DNA of 64,000 bases, taken from positions 1,488,001 to 1,552,000 of the forward strand of contig NZ_CP043473.1 of NCBI RefSeq assembly GCF_008275125.1, written 5' to 3'. Source of the DNA: Chromobacterium paludis. Lineage in GTDB: Bacteria; Pseudomonadota; Gammaproteobacteria; Burkholderiales; Chromobacteriaceae. Below are positions 52,088 to 63,441 of this stretch, piece by piece. The position numbers and the translations under genes are program-made. The notes under the pieces were generated by a model. The model was not told where the DNA came from, did no database searches, and saw only the letters and a list, made by a program, of their open reading frames with translations. How positions within the stretch are numbered: position 1 is the stretch's first letter; every line of letters begins with the position of its first letter.

Positions 52088-53259
52088 GTCAGTTCCAGAT
52101 AGGCCAGTTCATCACCCGGCTTGACCTGCTGGCCGGGCTGCAGCCAAACCAGTCCGTCCGCCCAGGCGCAGGACATCAATACCCCGGAGCCCTGCTGCGG
52201 ATACAGCTGCAACTGGCCCGCCACCTTGCGCACGCGCAGAAACTCGCTGCGTTTGCCATCCGGCTTGCTCCAGGAGAAGGCTGCCGGCAGCCGCTGCGCC
52301 TGCGGCGACGGTGCGTCCAGGCCCATGCGCTTCTGCAGGAAGGGCTTGACCAGGGTCTGCAGCGTGACATAGCCGGACACCGGATTGCCGGGCAGGCCGA
52401 TGAAGTCGGCATCGGCGATTTTGCCGTAAGCCAGCGGCTTGCCGGGCTTGATCGCCACCTTCCACAAGGTCAGCTCGCCCTCGGCCTCCACCGCCGCCTT
52501 GACGTGATCCTCCTCGCCCACCGACACGCCGCCGCAGGTGACGATGACGTCGGCCACCGCCGCCGCGTCGCGCAGCAATTGCCGCGTCGGCTCCAACGCA
52601 TCGCCGACATGGCCCAGGTCTATCACCTCGCAGCCGAGCTTATGCAGCGCCGGCACCAGCCAATAACGGTTGGAATTGTAGATTTGCCCCTCACCCAGGG
52701 GTTGCCCCGGCTCCACCAGCTCGTCGCCGGTGAAGAACACCGCCACGCGCAACTGCGGCAGCACTGGCAGGCTGGCCAGGCCGATGGACGCCGCCAGACC
52801 CAGGTCGGCCGGCGTCAGCGTCTTGCCCGCCTCCAGAATGACCTGCCCGCTGGCGATGTCCTCGCCGCGGCGGCGGATATTCTGCCCAGGCTGCGGCGCG
52901 GCGCTGAAACGAACCAGGCCGTCCTCGGCCGTCTCGGCCTGCTCCTGCATGATGACGGCGTCGGCGCCCGACGGAATCGGCGCGCCGGTGAAAATGCGCG
53001 CGACGGTGCCCGGCTGCAGCGCCAGCGGCGCGCTGCCCGCCGGCACGCGCTGCGACACCGGCAACGCGCCCTGCGCTTCCGCGCAACGCACCGCGTAGCC
53101 GTCCATCGCGCTGTTGTCGTGCGGCGGCACGTCCATGCCGGCTCTCACCGGCTGCGCCAACACCCGGCCGCAGGCTTGGCTCAGCGATACATTCTGTTGG
53201 GTGTTCAAGGGCCTGGCGCGCTCCAGCAGCCAGGTCCACGCCTCTTGGTAACTCAGCAT
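52084..53259 (-). CDS. moeA: Molybdopterin molybdenumtransferase
   Basis: A 391-residue enzyme inserting molybdate into adenylated molybdopterin. Family motifs are present: PPHDNSAMDGYAVR, the GAPIPSGADAVIMQE block, YNSNRYWL, TCGGVSVGEEDHVK and GLPGNPVSGYVT. I start at 53259 (MLSYQEAWTWLLE). It is translationally linked to a downstream ferredoxin gene, not to mobA or moaB. The only other cofactor gene in the window is mobB at 39.6 kb. Confidence 0.95.
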   Translation of the reverse strand: MLSYQEAWTWLLERARPLNTQQNVSLSQACGRVLAQPVRAGMDVPPHDNSAMDGYAVRCAEAQGALPVSQRVPAGSAPLALQPGTVARIFTGAPIPSGADAVIMQEQAETAEDGLVRFSAAPQPGQNIRRRGEDIASGQVILEAGKTLTPADLGLAASIGLASLPVLPQLRVAVFFTGDELVEPGQPLGEGQIYNSNRYWLVPALHKLGCEVIDLGHVGDALEPTRQLLRDAAAVADVIVTCGGVSVGEEDHVKAAVEAEGELTLWKVAIKPGKPLAYGKIADADFIGLPGNPVSGYVTLQTLVKPFLQKRMGLDAPSPQAQRLPAAFSWSKPDGKRSEFLRVRKVAGQLQLYPQQGSGVLMSCAWADGLVWLQPGQQVKPGDELAYLELT

Positions 53260-53334
53260 GGCGATTCCTGTTCTATCCGACGGCAGGCCCCGCCCCGCCG
53301 TTCGCAACCGGCATCATAGCACGCGCCGCCATGC

Positions 53335-53365
53335 AAAAAGCCCGCGGGCTGGCGCCGGCGGGCTT
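53335..53365 (-). terminator. Terminator of the BMP-type ABC operon
   Basis: On the minus strand AAGCCCGC/GCGGGCTT pair around a 12-base loop and run into five T, 22 bases after the last permease gene's stop. Confidence 0.85.
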
Positions 53366-53386
53366 GGCTTTCCAAACGGATTGGGA

Positions 53387-54352
53387 TCAGCGCGACTTGA
53401 CGAAGGGCACGCCGATGGCCTTGGGCGCCACGGCACGTCCCACGAAACCGGCCAACAGCAGTACGGTCAGCACATACGGGATCACCGAGATGGCCTGCGA
53501 CGGAATCTGGCCCACCACCGGCAACGCCACGCCTTCCAGACGGATCTGGATCGCATCGGCGAAGGCGAACAGCAGGCAGCCCAGCACCGCCGGCACCGGA
53601 CGCCACTTGCCGAAGATCAGCGCGGCCAGCGCCAAGAAGCCCTTGCCCGCCGTCATTTCCTTGATGAAGCTGCCGGTCTGGTACACGGACAGATAGGTGC
53701 CGGCCATGCCGCACAACACGCCATTGCACATCAGCGCCAGGTAGCGCACGCGCGCCACCGAGATGCCGGCGGTATCGGCCGCGTGCGGGTTTTCGCCCAC
53801 CGCGCGCAGGCGCAGGCCAAAGCGCGTCTTGTACAGCACCCAAGCCACCAGCGGAATCACCACGAACACGGTGATGTACACCAGGATGCAGTGGCCGGAA
53901 ATCACCTTGCTATAGACATGGCCGATCAACGGAATGTCGCGCAAGGCGTCGGCGAACGGCAGCTTGATCTCATGGAAGCGGCCGTCGTCCGGCAGCTGCG
54001 GCGTATTGCCGCCCTGCTGAAACCAGGCCAGCGCCAGCACCGGCGTGATGCCGGAGGCCACGGTATTGATCGCCATGCCGGAGATCAGCTGGTTGCCGTT
54101 ATAAGTGACGGACACGAAGGCGTGCACCATGGCGAAGGACACGGCAGACATGATGCCGGCCAGCAGGCCCAGCCAGGGATTGTGCGTGACGTAGGCCGCC
54201 GCGGCGGAGGCGAAGGCCGCCACCAGCATCTTGCCTTCCAGGCTGATGTCCACCACGCCGGAGCGCTCGGAGAACATGCCGGCCAGCGCGGCCAGCACCA
54301 GCGGCGTGGCCACGCGCAGGGTGGAGTCGAGGAGACTGAAGAACATATCCAT
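53387..54352 (-). CDS. Nucleoside ABC transporter permease (second)
   Basis: A 321-residue permease of the BPD_transp_2 family with about eight to nine helices (LRVATPLVLAALAGMFSERS at the start; GKGFLALAALIFGKWRP near the end). The ERSGVVDISLEGKML stretch is the conserved cytoplasmic loop that contacts the ATPase. It forms the channel with the first permease one base upstream. This is the last gene of the importer operon. Confidence 0.92.
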   Translation of the reverse strand: MDMFFSLLDSTLRVATPLVLAALAGMFSERSGVVDISLEGKMLVAAFASAAAAYVTHNPWLGLLAGIMSAVSFAMVHAFVSVTYNGNQLISGMAINTVASGITPVLALAWFQQGGNTPQLPDDGRFHEIKLPFADALRDIPLIGHVYSKVISGHCILVYITVFVVIPLVAWVLYKTRFGLRLRAVGENPHAADTAGISVARVRYLALMCNGVLCGMAGTYLSVYQTGSFIKEMTAGKGFLALAALIFGKWRPVPAVLGCLLFAFADAIQIRLEGVALPVVGQIPSQAISVIPYVLTVLLLAGFVGRAVAPKAIGVPFVKSR

Positions 54353-54353
54353 A

Positions 54354-55441
54354 TTACTTGTCCTTGCGCTTGAACAGGCCGGCGATGAACGGCTCGAACA
54401 GGTTTTCCAGCGCGCCGCAGAACAGAATGATCAGGCCCTGGATGAACAGGATCATCTCATGCGTGATCAACGGCTTTTCAAACGACAGATCCGAGCCGCC
54501 CTGGGTCAGCGCGCCGAACAGCAGCGCCGACAGCACGATGCCCACCGGATGGTTGCGGCCCATCAGCGCCACGGCGATGCCGACGAAGCCCACGCCGTTG
54601 GTGAACAGCACGTTCATGCGGTGCGAGGAGCCCAGCAGGTCATTGACCGAGGACAGGCCGGACAGCGCACCGGACACGCACATGGCGACGATGATGACGG
54701 CGCTGACGCTGATGCCGGCGTAGCGCGCGGCATTGTCGTTGGTGCCCACCGTGCGCAGGGTGAAGCCCCAGCGGCTGTGCCACACGATCAGATAGAACAG
54801 CACGCTGGCCAGCAGGGCGAACACGAAGCACAGATTCAGCGGCGAGCTGGGCATGCCGGGGATCAGCTCATGCATCTGCGGAATCCAGCCCGCCTGGCCG
54901 AACTCGCGCGTAGCCGGGTTTTGCGAGCCGGTTTCGATCAACTGGTGGCTGATCAGGTACAACATCAACGAGTACGCGATGAAGTTGAACATGATCGTGG
55001 TCACCACGATGTGGCTGCCGCGCTTGGCCTGCAGGTAGGCCGGGATATAGGCCCAGGCCGCGCCGAAGCCCATCGCCGCCAATACCGCCAGCGGAATCAG
55101 CACATAGGGCGGCAAGGTGTTGTCGAAGCCCAGCATCACCAGGGTGACGCCCAGGCCGGCCAGATAGGCCTGGCCTTCGCCGCCGATATTGAACAGGCCG
55201 GCGTGAAAGGCCGTGGCCACCGCCAGACCGGCAAAAATGAAGCTGGTGGTGTAGAACAGCGTGTAGCCTATGCCCTCGCCGTAGCCGAAGGCGCCGTTAA
55301 TCAGCAGCTTCAGGCATTCCCAGGGATTTTCCCCGATCATCCAGGTGACGAAGCCCGTCACCAGCAGGGCTGCCAGCAGGTTCAGCGCCGGCAATACCGT
55401 CAGCTGCGCCCAGCGCGGCAGGGTGGAAGGTTGTCCGAATT

Positions 55442-55445
<4 letters not shown>
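54354..55445 (-). CDS. Nucleoside ABC transporter permease (first)
   Basis: A 363-residue permease of the same superfamily, with about ten helices. The loop GLFNIGGEGQAYLAGLG is the ATPase-contact motif of BMP-type nucleoside importers (NupP/YufP-like). Its start overlaps the ATPase gene's stop by four bases, and the second permease follows after one base, so the three are translated as a block. Confidence 0.92.
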
Positions 55446-56971
<1,526 letters not shown>

Positions 56972-57020
56972 GCTTTGTCTGTTCCCGATCTTCGTTTGTC
57001 CCCAGCGCCGGCTTCAACAG

Positions 57021-57053
57021 CAAACAGCCGCGATGAACTCGTCACCGCGGCTG
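57021..57053 (-). terminator. Hairpin between the BMP lipoprotein-type gene and the ATPase gene
   Basis: On the minus strand CAGCCGCG/CGCGGCTG pair around 13 bases and are followed by TTTGCTGTTG. A leaky terminator here would leave the binding protein expressed above the membrane components, which is common for such operons. Confidence 0.65.
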
Positions 57054-57087
57054 CGCCCCCGACCGGTCGGGGAGTAAAGCCGCCGGC

Positions 57088-58092
<1,005 letters not shown>

Positions 58093-58555
58093 CTCTATAA
58101 CTCTTGGCTTGAGTTGGTCAACGCGCTTGGCCCCATGCAAGCGCGGCGAGTGCAACAGTGACTGGACTTGAATGGTGACGGCTGAAATTGCAGACGGCAT
58201 GTAACCTGCCAACTACAACCTCAGCTGTGCCTAAGCGGCCTGAACCGCCTCCTGCGCAAAGCAAAAACCGGCTACAGACACCACTTTGTCGTTCTTCTGA
58301 GCGCGGCGAATTGTAATGACCGTTAACCGGGCTGTAAACATTTTCCTCTCGACTTTGAAATACCGTGTTGCAAACATTTCTTCAAGTAAAGAATCTACAT
58401 TCGGCGCAAACCCCGCCACGCCTGGCCTCATGCCGCAGACATGCAAGCCGATATTGACTTTTCATGTTCAAATTGATTTAACACAAAGCAATTCTGCTAT
58501 ATCCAAAGCAGCGTGCACGTCCTAAAATCCCCGCCTGAACCCAAGCGCCACACTC
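58093..58555. other. 463-base intergenic region with a long 5' leader
   Basis: Between the BMP operon (minus) and the TruC-like gene (plus). The minus strand has a good promoter at 58310-58338, leaving a leader of about 210 nt before the BMP start. I do not recognise a known riboswitch in it. The right part (58340-58555) is AT-rich and should contain the promoter of the plus-strand genes. No convincing gene is seen. Confidence 0.6.
58310..58338 (-). promoter_or_regulatory. Sigma-70 promoter of the BMP-type ABC operon
   Basis: On the minus strand TTTACA (58338-58333) and TACAAT (58315-58310) are separated by exactly 17 bases. The predicted start is near 58303, about 210 bases before the BMP start codon. 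Confidence 0.7.
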
Positions 58556-59305
58556 ATGCTGCCCATACTGTATCGCGACGATCTACTGATCGCCATCCAC
58601 AAGCCCGCCAATCTGCTGGTGCACCGCACCGAGCTGGACCGCCACGAAACCCGCTTCGCCGTGCAAATGCTGCGCGACCAGATAGGCCAGCGCGTCTACC
58701 CCGCGCACCGGCTGGACAAAGGCACCTCGGGCGCGCTGCTGTTCGCGCTGGACAAGGACGCCGCGCGCGAACTGTCCTGGCAGTTCGAGCGCCAGCAGGT
58801 GGCCAAGCGCTACCTGGCCGTGGTGCGCGGCCATCCCGCGGCCGAAGGCCTGATAGACCACCCGCTGACGCGCCGGCCGGACGATCTGGAATGGATAGGC
58901 GAAAAAGTGGAAACCGCGCCGCAAGCCGCGCAGACACGTTACCGCACGCTGGCGGCCATCGAGCTGCCCATCATGGTGGAACGCTATCCGACCAGCCGCT
59001 ACGCCCTGCTGGAACTGGCGCCGCTGACCGGCCGCCGCCATCAGCTGCGCCGCCATCTGAAGCACATCGCCCACCCCATCATAGGCGATTCGACTTACGG
59101 CAAGGGCCGCCACAACCGCATGTTCGCGCAGGAACTCGCCAGCCACCGCATGCTGCTGGCCTGCCTGGAGATGACGCTGGCACACCCGGCCAACGGCGCG
59201 CCGCTGCGCATCGCCTGCCCGCTGGAAGCCGGCTTCTCCGCGTTGATCGCGCGGCTGGGCTGGACGGAAGCCGCGCGCGCTGCCGGAATAGAATTAACCA
59301 TTTGA
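58556..59305 (+). CDS. truC: RluA-family pseudouridine synthase (TruC-like)
   Basis: A 249-residue enzyme. The catalytic motif HRLDKGTSG (Asp near residue 50) and ending LTGRRHQLRRHLKHIAHPI are those of RluA-family synthases without an S4 domain, and the size and sequence fit TruC, which modifies uridine 65 of tRNA. Specificity is inferred from overall similarity. It is followed 14 bases later by rlmJ. Confidence 0.88.
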   Translation: MLPILYRDDLLIAIHKPANLLVHRTELDRHETRFAVQMLRDQIGQRVYPAHRLDKGTSGALLFALDKDAARELSWQFERQQVAKRYLAVVRGHPAAEGLIDHPLTRRPDDLEWIGEKVETAPQAAQTRYRTLAAIELPIMVERYPTSRYALLELAPLTGRRHQLRRHLKHIAHPIIGDSTYGKGRHNRMFAQELASHRMLLACLEMTLAHPANGAPLRIACPLEAGFSALIARLGWTEAARAAGIELTI

Positions 59306-59319
59306 AAGACAAAGAAAAA

Positions 59320-60168
59320 ATGCTCAGCTACCGCCACGCCTTCCACGCCGGCAACCACGCCGACGTGCTCAAGCACCTGATCGAGATCGAGCTGCTGAAT
59401 TACCTGGGCCAGAAGGACAAGCCCTACTGGTATATCGACACCCACGCCGGCGCCGGCGCCTACTCGTTGACCGAGGGCTACGCCACCCAGAATGCCGAAT
59501 ACGAAAGCGGCGTCGCCAAACTATGGCGGCGCGACGATCTGCCTGAAAGCGTGCGCAACTACGTCGACGTGGTGAGGCGGATGAACCCGGACGGCGAGCT
59601 GAAGTTCTACCCAGGCTCGCCGTGGTGCGCGGCGGACGTAATGCCGGAGAGCGACAAGCTGCGGCTGTTCGAGCTGCATCCCAGCGACGCGAAAATCCTG
59701 CAGGAAAACTTCTCCGGCACCGGCCGCCGCGTGCAAATCCAGCAGGCCAACGGCTTCGACGGCATCAAGGCCGTCCTGCCCCCGCCGCCGCGCCGCGCGC
59801 TGGTGCTGATCGATCCGCCGTATGAAGACAAGCGCGACTACCAAAACGTAGTCAGCGCATTGAAAGAAGGCCTGAAGCGCTTCGCCACCGGCGTGTACGC
59901 CGTGTGGTACCCCTGTTTGCAGCGCGCGGAAATGAAGGAAATGATCCCGGAGCTGAAGAAGCTGCCAGCCAAGAGCTGGCTGCGCGCGGAGCTGCATGTG
60001 CAAGGCCCGTCGGCCGATGGCTTTGGCATGCACGGCAGCGGCATGTTCATCCTCAATGCGCCGTGGACCCTGCCCAAGACGCTGCAAGAGGCCCTGCCCT
60101 ATCTGGCCGAGCATCTGGGCCTGGACGCCAAAGCCAAGTTCATTCTGGAAACCGGCGGCGACCTCTAG
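59320..60168 (+). CDS. rlmJ: 23S rRNA (adenine(2030)-N6)-methyltransferase
   Basis: A 282-residue methyltransferase of the RlmJ (YhiR) family. The N-terminal MLSYRHAFHAGNHADVLKH and DTHAGAGAY are family hallmarks, and the amino-methylation motif is LIDPPYEDKRDY. It methylates A2030 of 23S rRNA in E. coli. It follows the TruC-like gene, so the two RNA-modification genes are probably cotranscribed. A strong terminator ends the unit. Confidence 0.96.
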   Translation: MLSYRHAFHAGNHADVLKHLIEIELLNYLGQKDKPYWYIDTHAGAGAYSLTEGYATQNAEYESGVAKLWRRDDLPESVRNYVDVVRRMNPDGELKFYPGSPWCAADVMPESDKLRLFELHPSDAKILQENFSGTGRRVQIQQANGFDGIKAVLPPPPRRALVLIDPPYEDKRDYQNVVSALKEGLKRFATGVYAVWYPCLQRAEMKEMIPELKKLPAKSWLRAELHVQGPSADGFGMHGSGMFILNAPWTLPKTLQEALPYLAEHLGLDAKAKFILETGGDL

Positions 60169-60191
60169 GAGCGGTTGACGCTGCGGGCAGC

Positions 60192-60218
60192 AAAAAAGCG
60201 CGCTCAGGCGCGCTTTTT
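60192..60218 (+). terminator. Terminator after rlmJ
   Basis: AGCGCGC/GCGCGCT with a TCAG loop, preceded by A and followed by five T, so it could work both ways. The next 230 bases are AT-rich and without a gene. Confidence 0.92.
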
Positions 60219-60452
60219 ATTTCTGCTATTGTTTTATATCAAATTTCTTTACTTGAAACAAAACTACAGGACAAGCGCATTGGCAATTGCATAATGCTTA
60301 TTGCATGTGCGCGGCGGCAATGTCATCCTGCACCATCCATGGGGGAGAAAAGCGCCGGATTCATGCTTATTAAATAGCAGAATCGGCCCGCCCCTCTCCA
60401 TCCCGCGAATCGCGCCATTTTTTGCCGCTACCTCCTCGCAAGGACCGTCAGC

Positions 60453-61124
60453 ATGAACATTGAGCCGCCCTTCCTCCCGCTATCCACCTTCATCCGTCGT
60501 CCGGAAGACGAGATGATCCAGCGCTCGCGCGATTTTCTGGCAGAGCTGCGCCGGCGGCGCACCATACGCGACTTCTCCGACGAAGCCATCCCGGCCGAAG
60601 TGATAGAAAACTGTCTGCGCGCGGCCGGCACCGCGCCTTCCGGCGCTAATCACCAACCCTGGCACTTCGTCGTCGTGCGCGACGCGGGGCTGAAAAGGCA
60701 AATACGCGAAGGAGCGGAGGCCGAAGAGCGCGAATTCTACGCGCATCGCGCGCCGCAGGAATGGAAGGACGCGCTGGCGCCGCTGGGCACCGACGCCGAC
60801 AAGCCCTTTCTGGAAACCGCGCCCTGCCTGATCGCCATCTTCGGCCAGAAAAAAACCGTGCTGGACGACGGCAATGAGCTGAAAAATTACTACGTGCCGG
60901 AATCCGTCTCCATCGCCACCGGTTTTTTGATCGCCGCGCTGCATCACGCCGGCCTCGCCACGCTGACCCATACCCCCAGCCCGATGAACTTCCTCAACCA
61001 GCTGCTGGGCCGCCCCCAGCACGAGAAGCCCTACATCCTGCTGGTGGTCGGCTATCCAGCTGAACATTGCATGGTGCCCAATATCGGGAAGAAGACGCTG
61101 GACGAAATCGCCAGCTTCATCTGA
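60453..61124 (+). CDS. Nitroreductase-family flavoprotein
   Basis: A 223-residue FMN-dependent enzyme of the nitroreductase fold. Flavin-binding pieces are [35 protein letters not shown], and [20 protein letters not shown]. The sequence resembles the iodotyrosine-dehalogenase-like branch more than classical NfsA/NfsB, so the substrate is open. It stands alone upstream of tdk. Confidence 0.88.
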   Translation: MNIEPPFLPLSTFIRRPEDEMIQRSRDFLAELRRRRTIRDFSDEAIPAEVIENCLRAAGTAPSGANHQPWHFVVVRDAGLKRQIREGAEAEEREFYAHRAPQEWKDALAPLGTDADKPFLETAPCLIAIFGQKKTVLDDGNELKNYYVPESVSIATGFLIAALHHAGLATLTHTPSPMNFLNQLLGRPQHEKPYILLVVGYPAEHCMVPNIGKKTLDEIASFI

Positions 61125-61190
61125 GGCCTCACAAAGCGGGCGCGCCGTGGTATCCTGCGCGCCCCGGCACCCGCATCCCCCACAATCAGC

Positions 61191-61745
61191 ATGGCCAAAT
61201 TGTTTTTCCGATTCGCCGCGATGAACAGCGGCAAGAGCACCCAGCTGCTGCAGATCGCCAACAACTACGAATCCATGGGCAAAACGGTGGCGCTGTACAC
61301 CAGCGCCATCGACGATCGCTACGGCGTAGGCATGATCACTTCGCGGCTGAACATCCAGCGCGAGTCCAATACCTTCGACGCCGGCTTCGACTTCCTGGCG
61401 CAGGACTACGGCGACACCGCCTGCATTCTGGTGGACGAGGCGCAATTCATGACCCCAGAACAGGCGCAGCAACTGCACCGTTTGGCCCACACCCGCAATA
61501 TCCCGGTGATCTGTTTCGGCCTGCGCACGGATTTCCGCGGCCACCCCTTCCCCGGCTCCGCCTGGCTGTTGTCGCTGGCCGAGGACGTGGAAGAGATCAA
61601 GACCATCTGCCAATGCGGCCGCAAAGCGACCATGCATATCCGGATCGACGGCGCGGGCCGGCGCGTCAAGGAAGGCCCTCAAGTGGAAATAGGCGGCGAG
61701 GCGCGTTACCGCGCCGTATGCGGCCGCTGTTTCCACCAAGACTGA
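61191..61745 (+). CDS. tdk: Thymidine kinase
   Basis: A 184-residue type II thymidine kinase phosphorylating thymidine in salvage. The P-loop is AAMNSGKSTQL, the second catalytic region ILVDEAQFMT carries the base Glu, and GLRTDFRG is the lasso region. Structural zinc cysteines are CQCGRKATM and AVCGRCF. The enzyme complements the purine-nucleoside importer nearby only in a broad salvage sense; they are not in one operon. Confidence 0.96.
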   Translation: MAKLFFRFAAMNSGKSTQLLQIANNYESMGKTVALYTSAIDDRYGVGMITSRLNIQRESNTFDAGFDFLAQDYGDTACILVDEAQFMTPEQAQQLHRLAHTRNIPVICFGLRTDFRGHPFPGSAWLLSLAEDVEEIKTICQCGRKATMHIRIDGAGRRVKEGPQVEIGGEARYRAVCGRCFHQD

Positions 61746-61783
61746 GCCTATCCACCGGTCCGGGTCCGCGCCGCGGCCCGGCC

Positions 61784-62152
61784 TTACTCCGTCACGACGT
61801 AAGCGCGCAGCCTGTGGCCATCCGGGTCCAGCGCTACAAAAGTGCGACCGAAGTCCATATCGGTCATGGCCTGCAGAATGGGCAGCCCCAAGGCCTGCCA
61901 CCTGGCGTAGCACGCATCCAGCGCGTCGAAATTCTCAAGCAGCACCGCCAGCTCCCCGCCGCCGCCTGTCATTTCGACGGCGGGCTCCGCCGTATGGCGC
62001 GACCACAGCCCCAGCCGCATGCCAGACCCGAATTTCAGCATGGCAAAGGTGGGAGACAGCTCCAGAGGCTGCAAGTCGAATAATCGGGCGTAGAAATCCG
62101 CGCTGCGGGAAGGCTGGTCCACGTACAGAATCACCAAATCAGGGTATTGCAT
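61784..62152 (-). CDS. VOC-family (glyoxalase-like) protein
   Basis: A 122-residue single-module protein of the vicinal-oxygen-chelate fold: ILYVDQPSRSADFYARLF, LGLWSRHTAEPAVEM and FVALDPDGHRLRAYVV. Members include glyoxalases and drug-binding resistance proteins; the substrate is unknown. I start at 62152 (MQYPDLVILYVD) after AAGGAGAG. It converges with tdk. Confidence 0.88.
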   Translation of the reverse strand: MQYPDLVILYVDQPSRSADFYARLFDLQPLELSPTFAMLKFGSGMRLGLWSRHTAEPAVEMTGGGGELAVLLENFDALDACYARWQALGLPILQAMTDMDFGRTFVALDPDGHRLRAYVVTE

Positions 62153-62258
62153 GACTACTCTCCTTGGTTGAGCGCCGAGTTCGTCTCGGCATGCAGTCAT
62201 GCTACGCCGCCACGCTGTCAATTTTTGTCAGTAGTCTGCTCGCCATAAATATGACAAT

Positions 62259-62690
62259 ATGCTCATGGCAAATCTCTCTCCACAAACTGACCAGGCCGTG
62301 CTAGCCAGCGCCGACGCCATCCGCCATGTATTCGGCCCGGACAATCACTGGCCGCCTGCCGACATCGGTTTTGACGAGAACCTGGCCGATCTGCAGCGCC
62401 ATTTCAATGAGTTCGAGCAAGGCGCGGCTTTCGCCTACAGCCTGCTCTCGCTAGACAAACGGAGCTATCTGGGCTGCCTGTATATCAAGCCCATCAAATC
62501 ACGGTTGGAACACGACTGGCGCAGGCGGTATTTTCAGGCGCAAGCCTTTTTATGGTTAACCGTATGCGACCAACCGCTACGCGAAGAGCAAACGCTGGCG
62601 GCATTGCAAGGCGGGCTGGTCCGGGATTGGCCTTGGCTTTCCATCGCCTGGCCAGGCCGCGAGCCAAGTTGGGAGGAGTGGCTATCCTAA
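62259..62690 (+). CDS. Possible GNAT-like protein
   Basis: A 143-residue cytoplasmic protein. The segment AFAYSLLSLDKRSYLGCLYI looks like the central strands of GNAT acetyltransferases, followed by a DWRRRYFQAQAFLWL helix, but the acetyl-CoA loop is not clear. It might be a divergent acetyltransferase or a structural relative. An alternative start is the ATG two codons later (MANLSPQ). It lies 45 bases before another GNAT gene. Confidence 0.65.
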   Translation: MLMANLSPQTDQAVLASADAIRHVFGPDNHWPPADIGFDENLADLQRHFNEFEQGAAFAYSLLSLDKRSYLGCLYIKPIKSRLEHDWRRRYFQAQAFLWLTVCDQPLREEQTLAALQGGLVRDWPWLSIAWPGREPSWEEWLS

Positions 62691-62736
62691 CAGCCCAACA
62701 ACGATCTCCGCTCTTTGAAGATAAGAGGAAACCCGC

Positions 62737-63201
62737 TTGGCTCCCCCTGCTCTCTTTTCAATACCAATGCCTGATTGCGGCCAAACCGCCAAAATCCGTA
62801 TCGCCAATGACAATGATCTTGCGTCGATCGCGCGCTTCGATGAAATGGGAGGCTGCCGACAACAGGAAATTGCCGCCGCTTGCTGCATGGTGGCGGAGCG
62901 CAAGGGCCAGGCCGTCGCCTACGCCAGTTTTCAGCCCGTCGGCCTGCTGGGCCAGCCGCTGCTGACGTATCTCTGCGTCGCCCCCACCGCGCGCCGGCAA
63001 GGTCTAGGCAAAAAATTGATTGCAGCGATTCAACAGACCGCGCGCGGCCGCATGCTGCTTTCCTCTACCGAGGACTGGTGCGTCGCCAGCCAAAAAATCT
63101 TCACGGGCTTAGGCTGGCGCAAAATCGGCGAACCGGCCAGCGTCAACAAGGATGGCTCCACCGAATATTTCTACGCCGTAGACCTACACCACAAGGACTG
63201 A
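62737..63201 (+). CDS. GNAT-family N-acetyltransferase
   Basis: A 154-residue acetyltransferase: KIRIANDNDLASIARFDEM opens the domain and the acetyl-CoA loop is VAPTARRQGLGKKLI near residues 90-104. The start is a TTG at 62737, chosen because AGAGGA precedes it at good spacing; the ATG at 62767 lacks a ribosome-binding site but would leave the whole domain. The substrate is unknown. It is followed four bases later by the tautomerase gene. Confidence 0.83.
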   Translation: MAPPALFSIPMPDCGQTAKIRIANDNDLASIARFDEMGGCRQQEIAAACCMVAERKGQAVAYASFQPVGLLGQPLLTYLCVAPTARRQGLGKKLIAAIQQTARGRMLLSSTEDWCVASQKIFTGLGWRKIGEPASVNKDGSTEYFYAVDLHHKD

Positions 63202-63204
63202 ACC

Positions 63205-63405
63205 ATGCCCTACGTCAACGCGCAAATCTCCGCTGGCGCCACGCGCGAACAAAAAGCCGCGCCGGTGAAGGGCATCAACGACTCGCGGGTCAGCCGCCTG
63301 GGCAAGAAGCCCGAGCGCACCCATGTCGTGATTCAGGAAATCCGCGAAGAGGACTGGGGCTACGCCGGCCAGCTGACCGATGACTGGAAACGCCGACAGA
63401 CCTAA
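63205..63405 (+). CDS. 4-oxalocrotonate tautomerase-like protein
   Basis: A 66-residue protein of the tautomerase family. Pro1 (after Met removal) is the catalytic base: MPYVNAQISAGATREQKAA. The sequence ends RTHVVIQEIREEDWGYAGQL, as in the common proteobacterial members of 4-oxalocrotonate tautomerase type. Its physiological substrate is unknown. It lies four bases after a GNAT gene and 36 before another, so it is probably cotranscribed with both. Confidence 0.92.
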   Translation: MPYVNAQISAGATREQKAAPVKGINDSRVSRLGKKPERTHVVIQEIREEDWGYAGQLTDDWKRRQT

Positions 63406-63441
63406 CCCCCGCCACAGCAAGACTTTTCAAAGGCAAACACC

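Noticed and set aside
58231..58446. 71-codon minus-strand frame in the BMP leader region
   Set aside because: It crosses the predicted promoter and lacks a ribosome-binding site.
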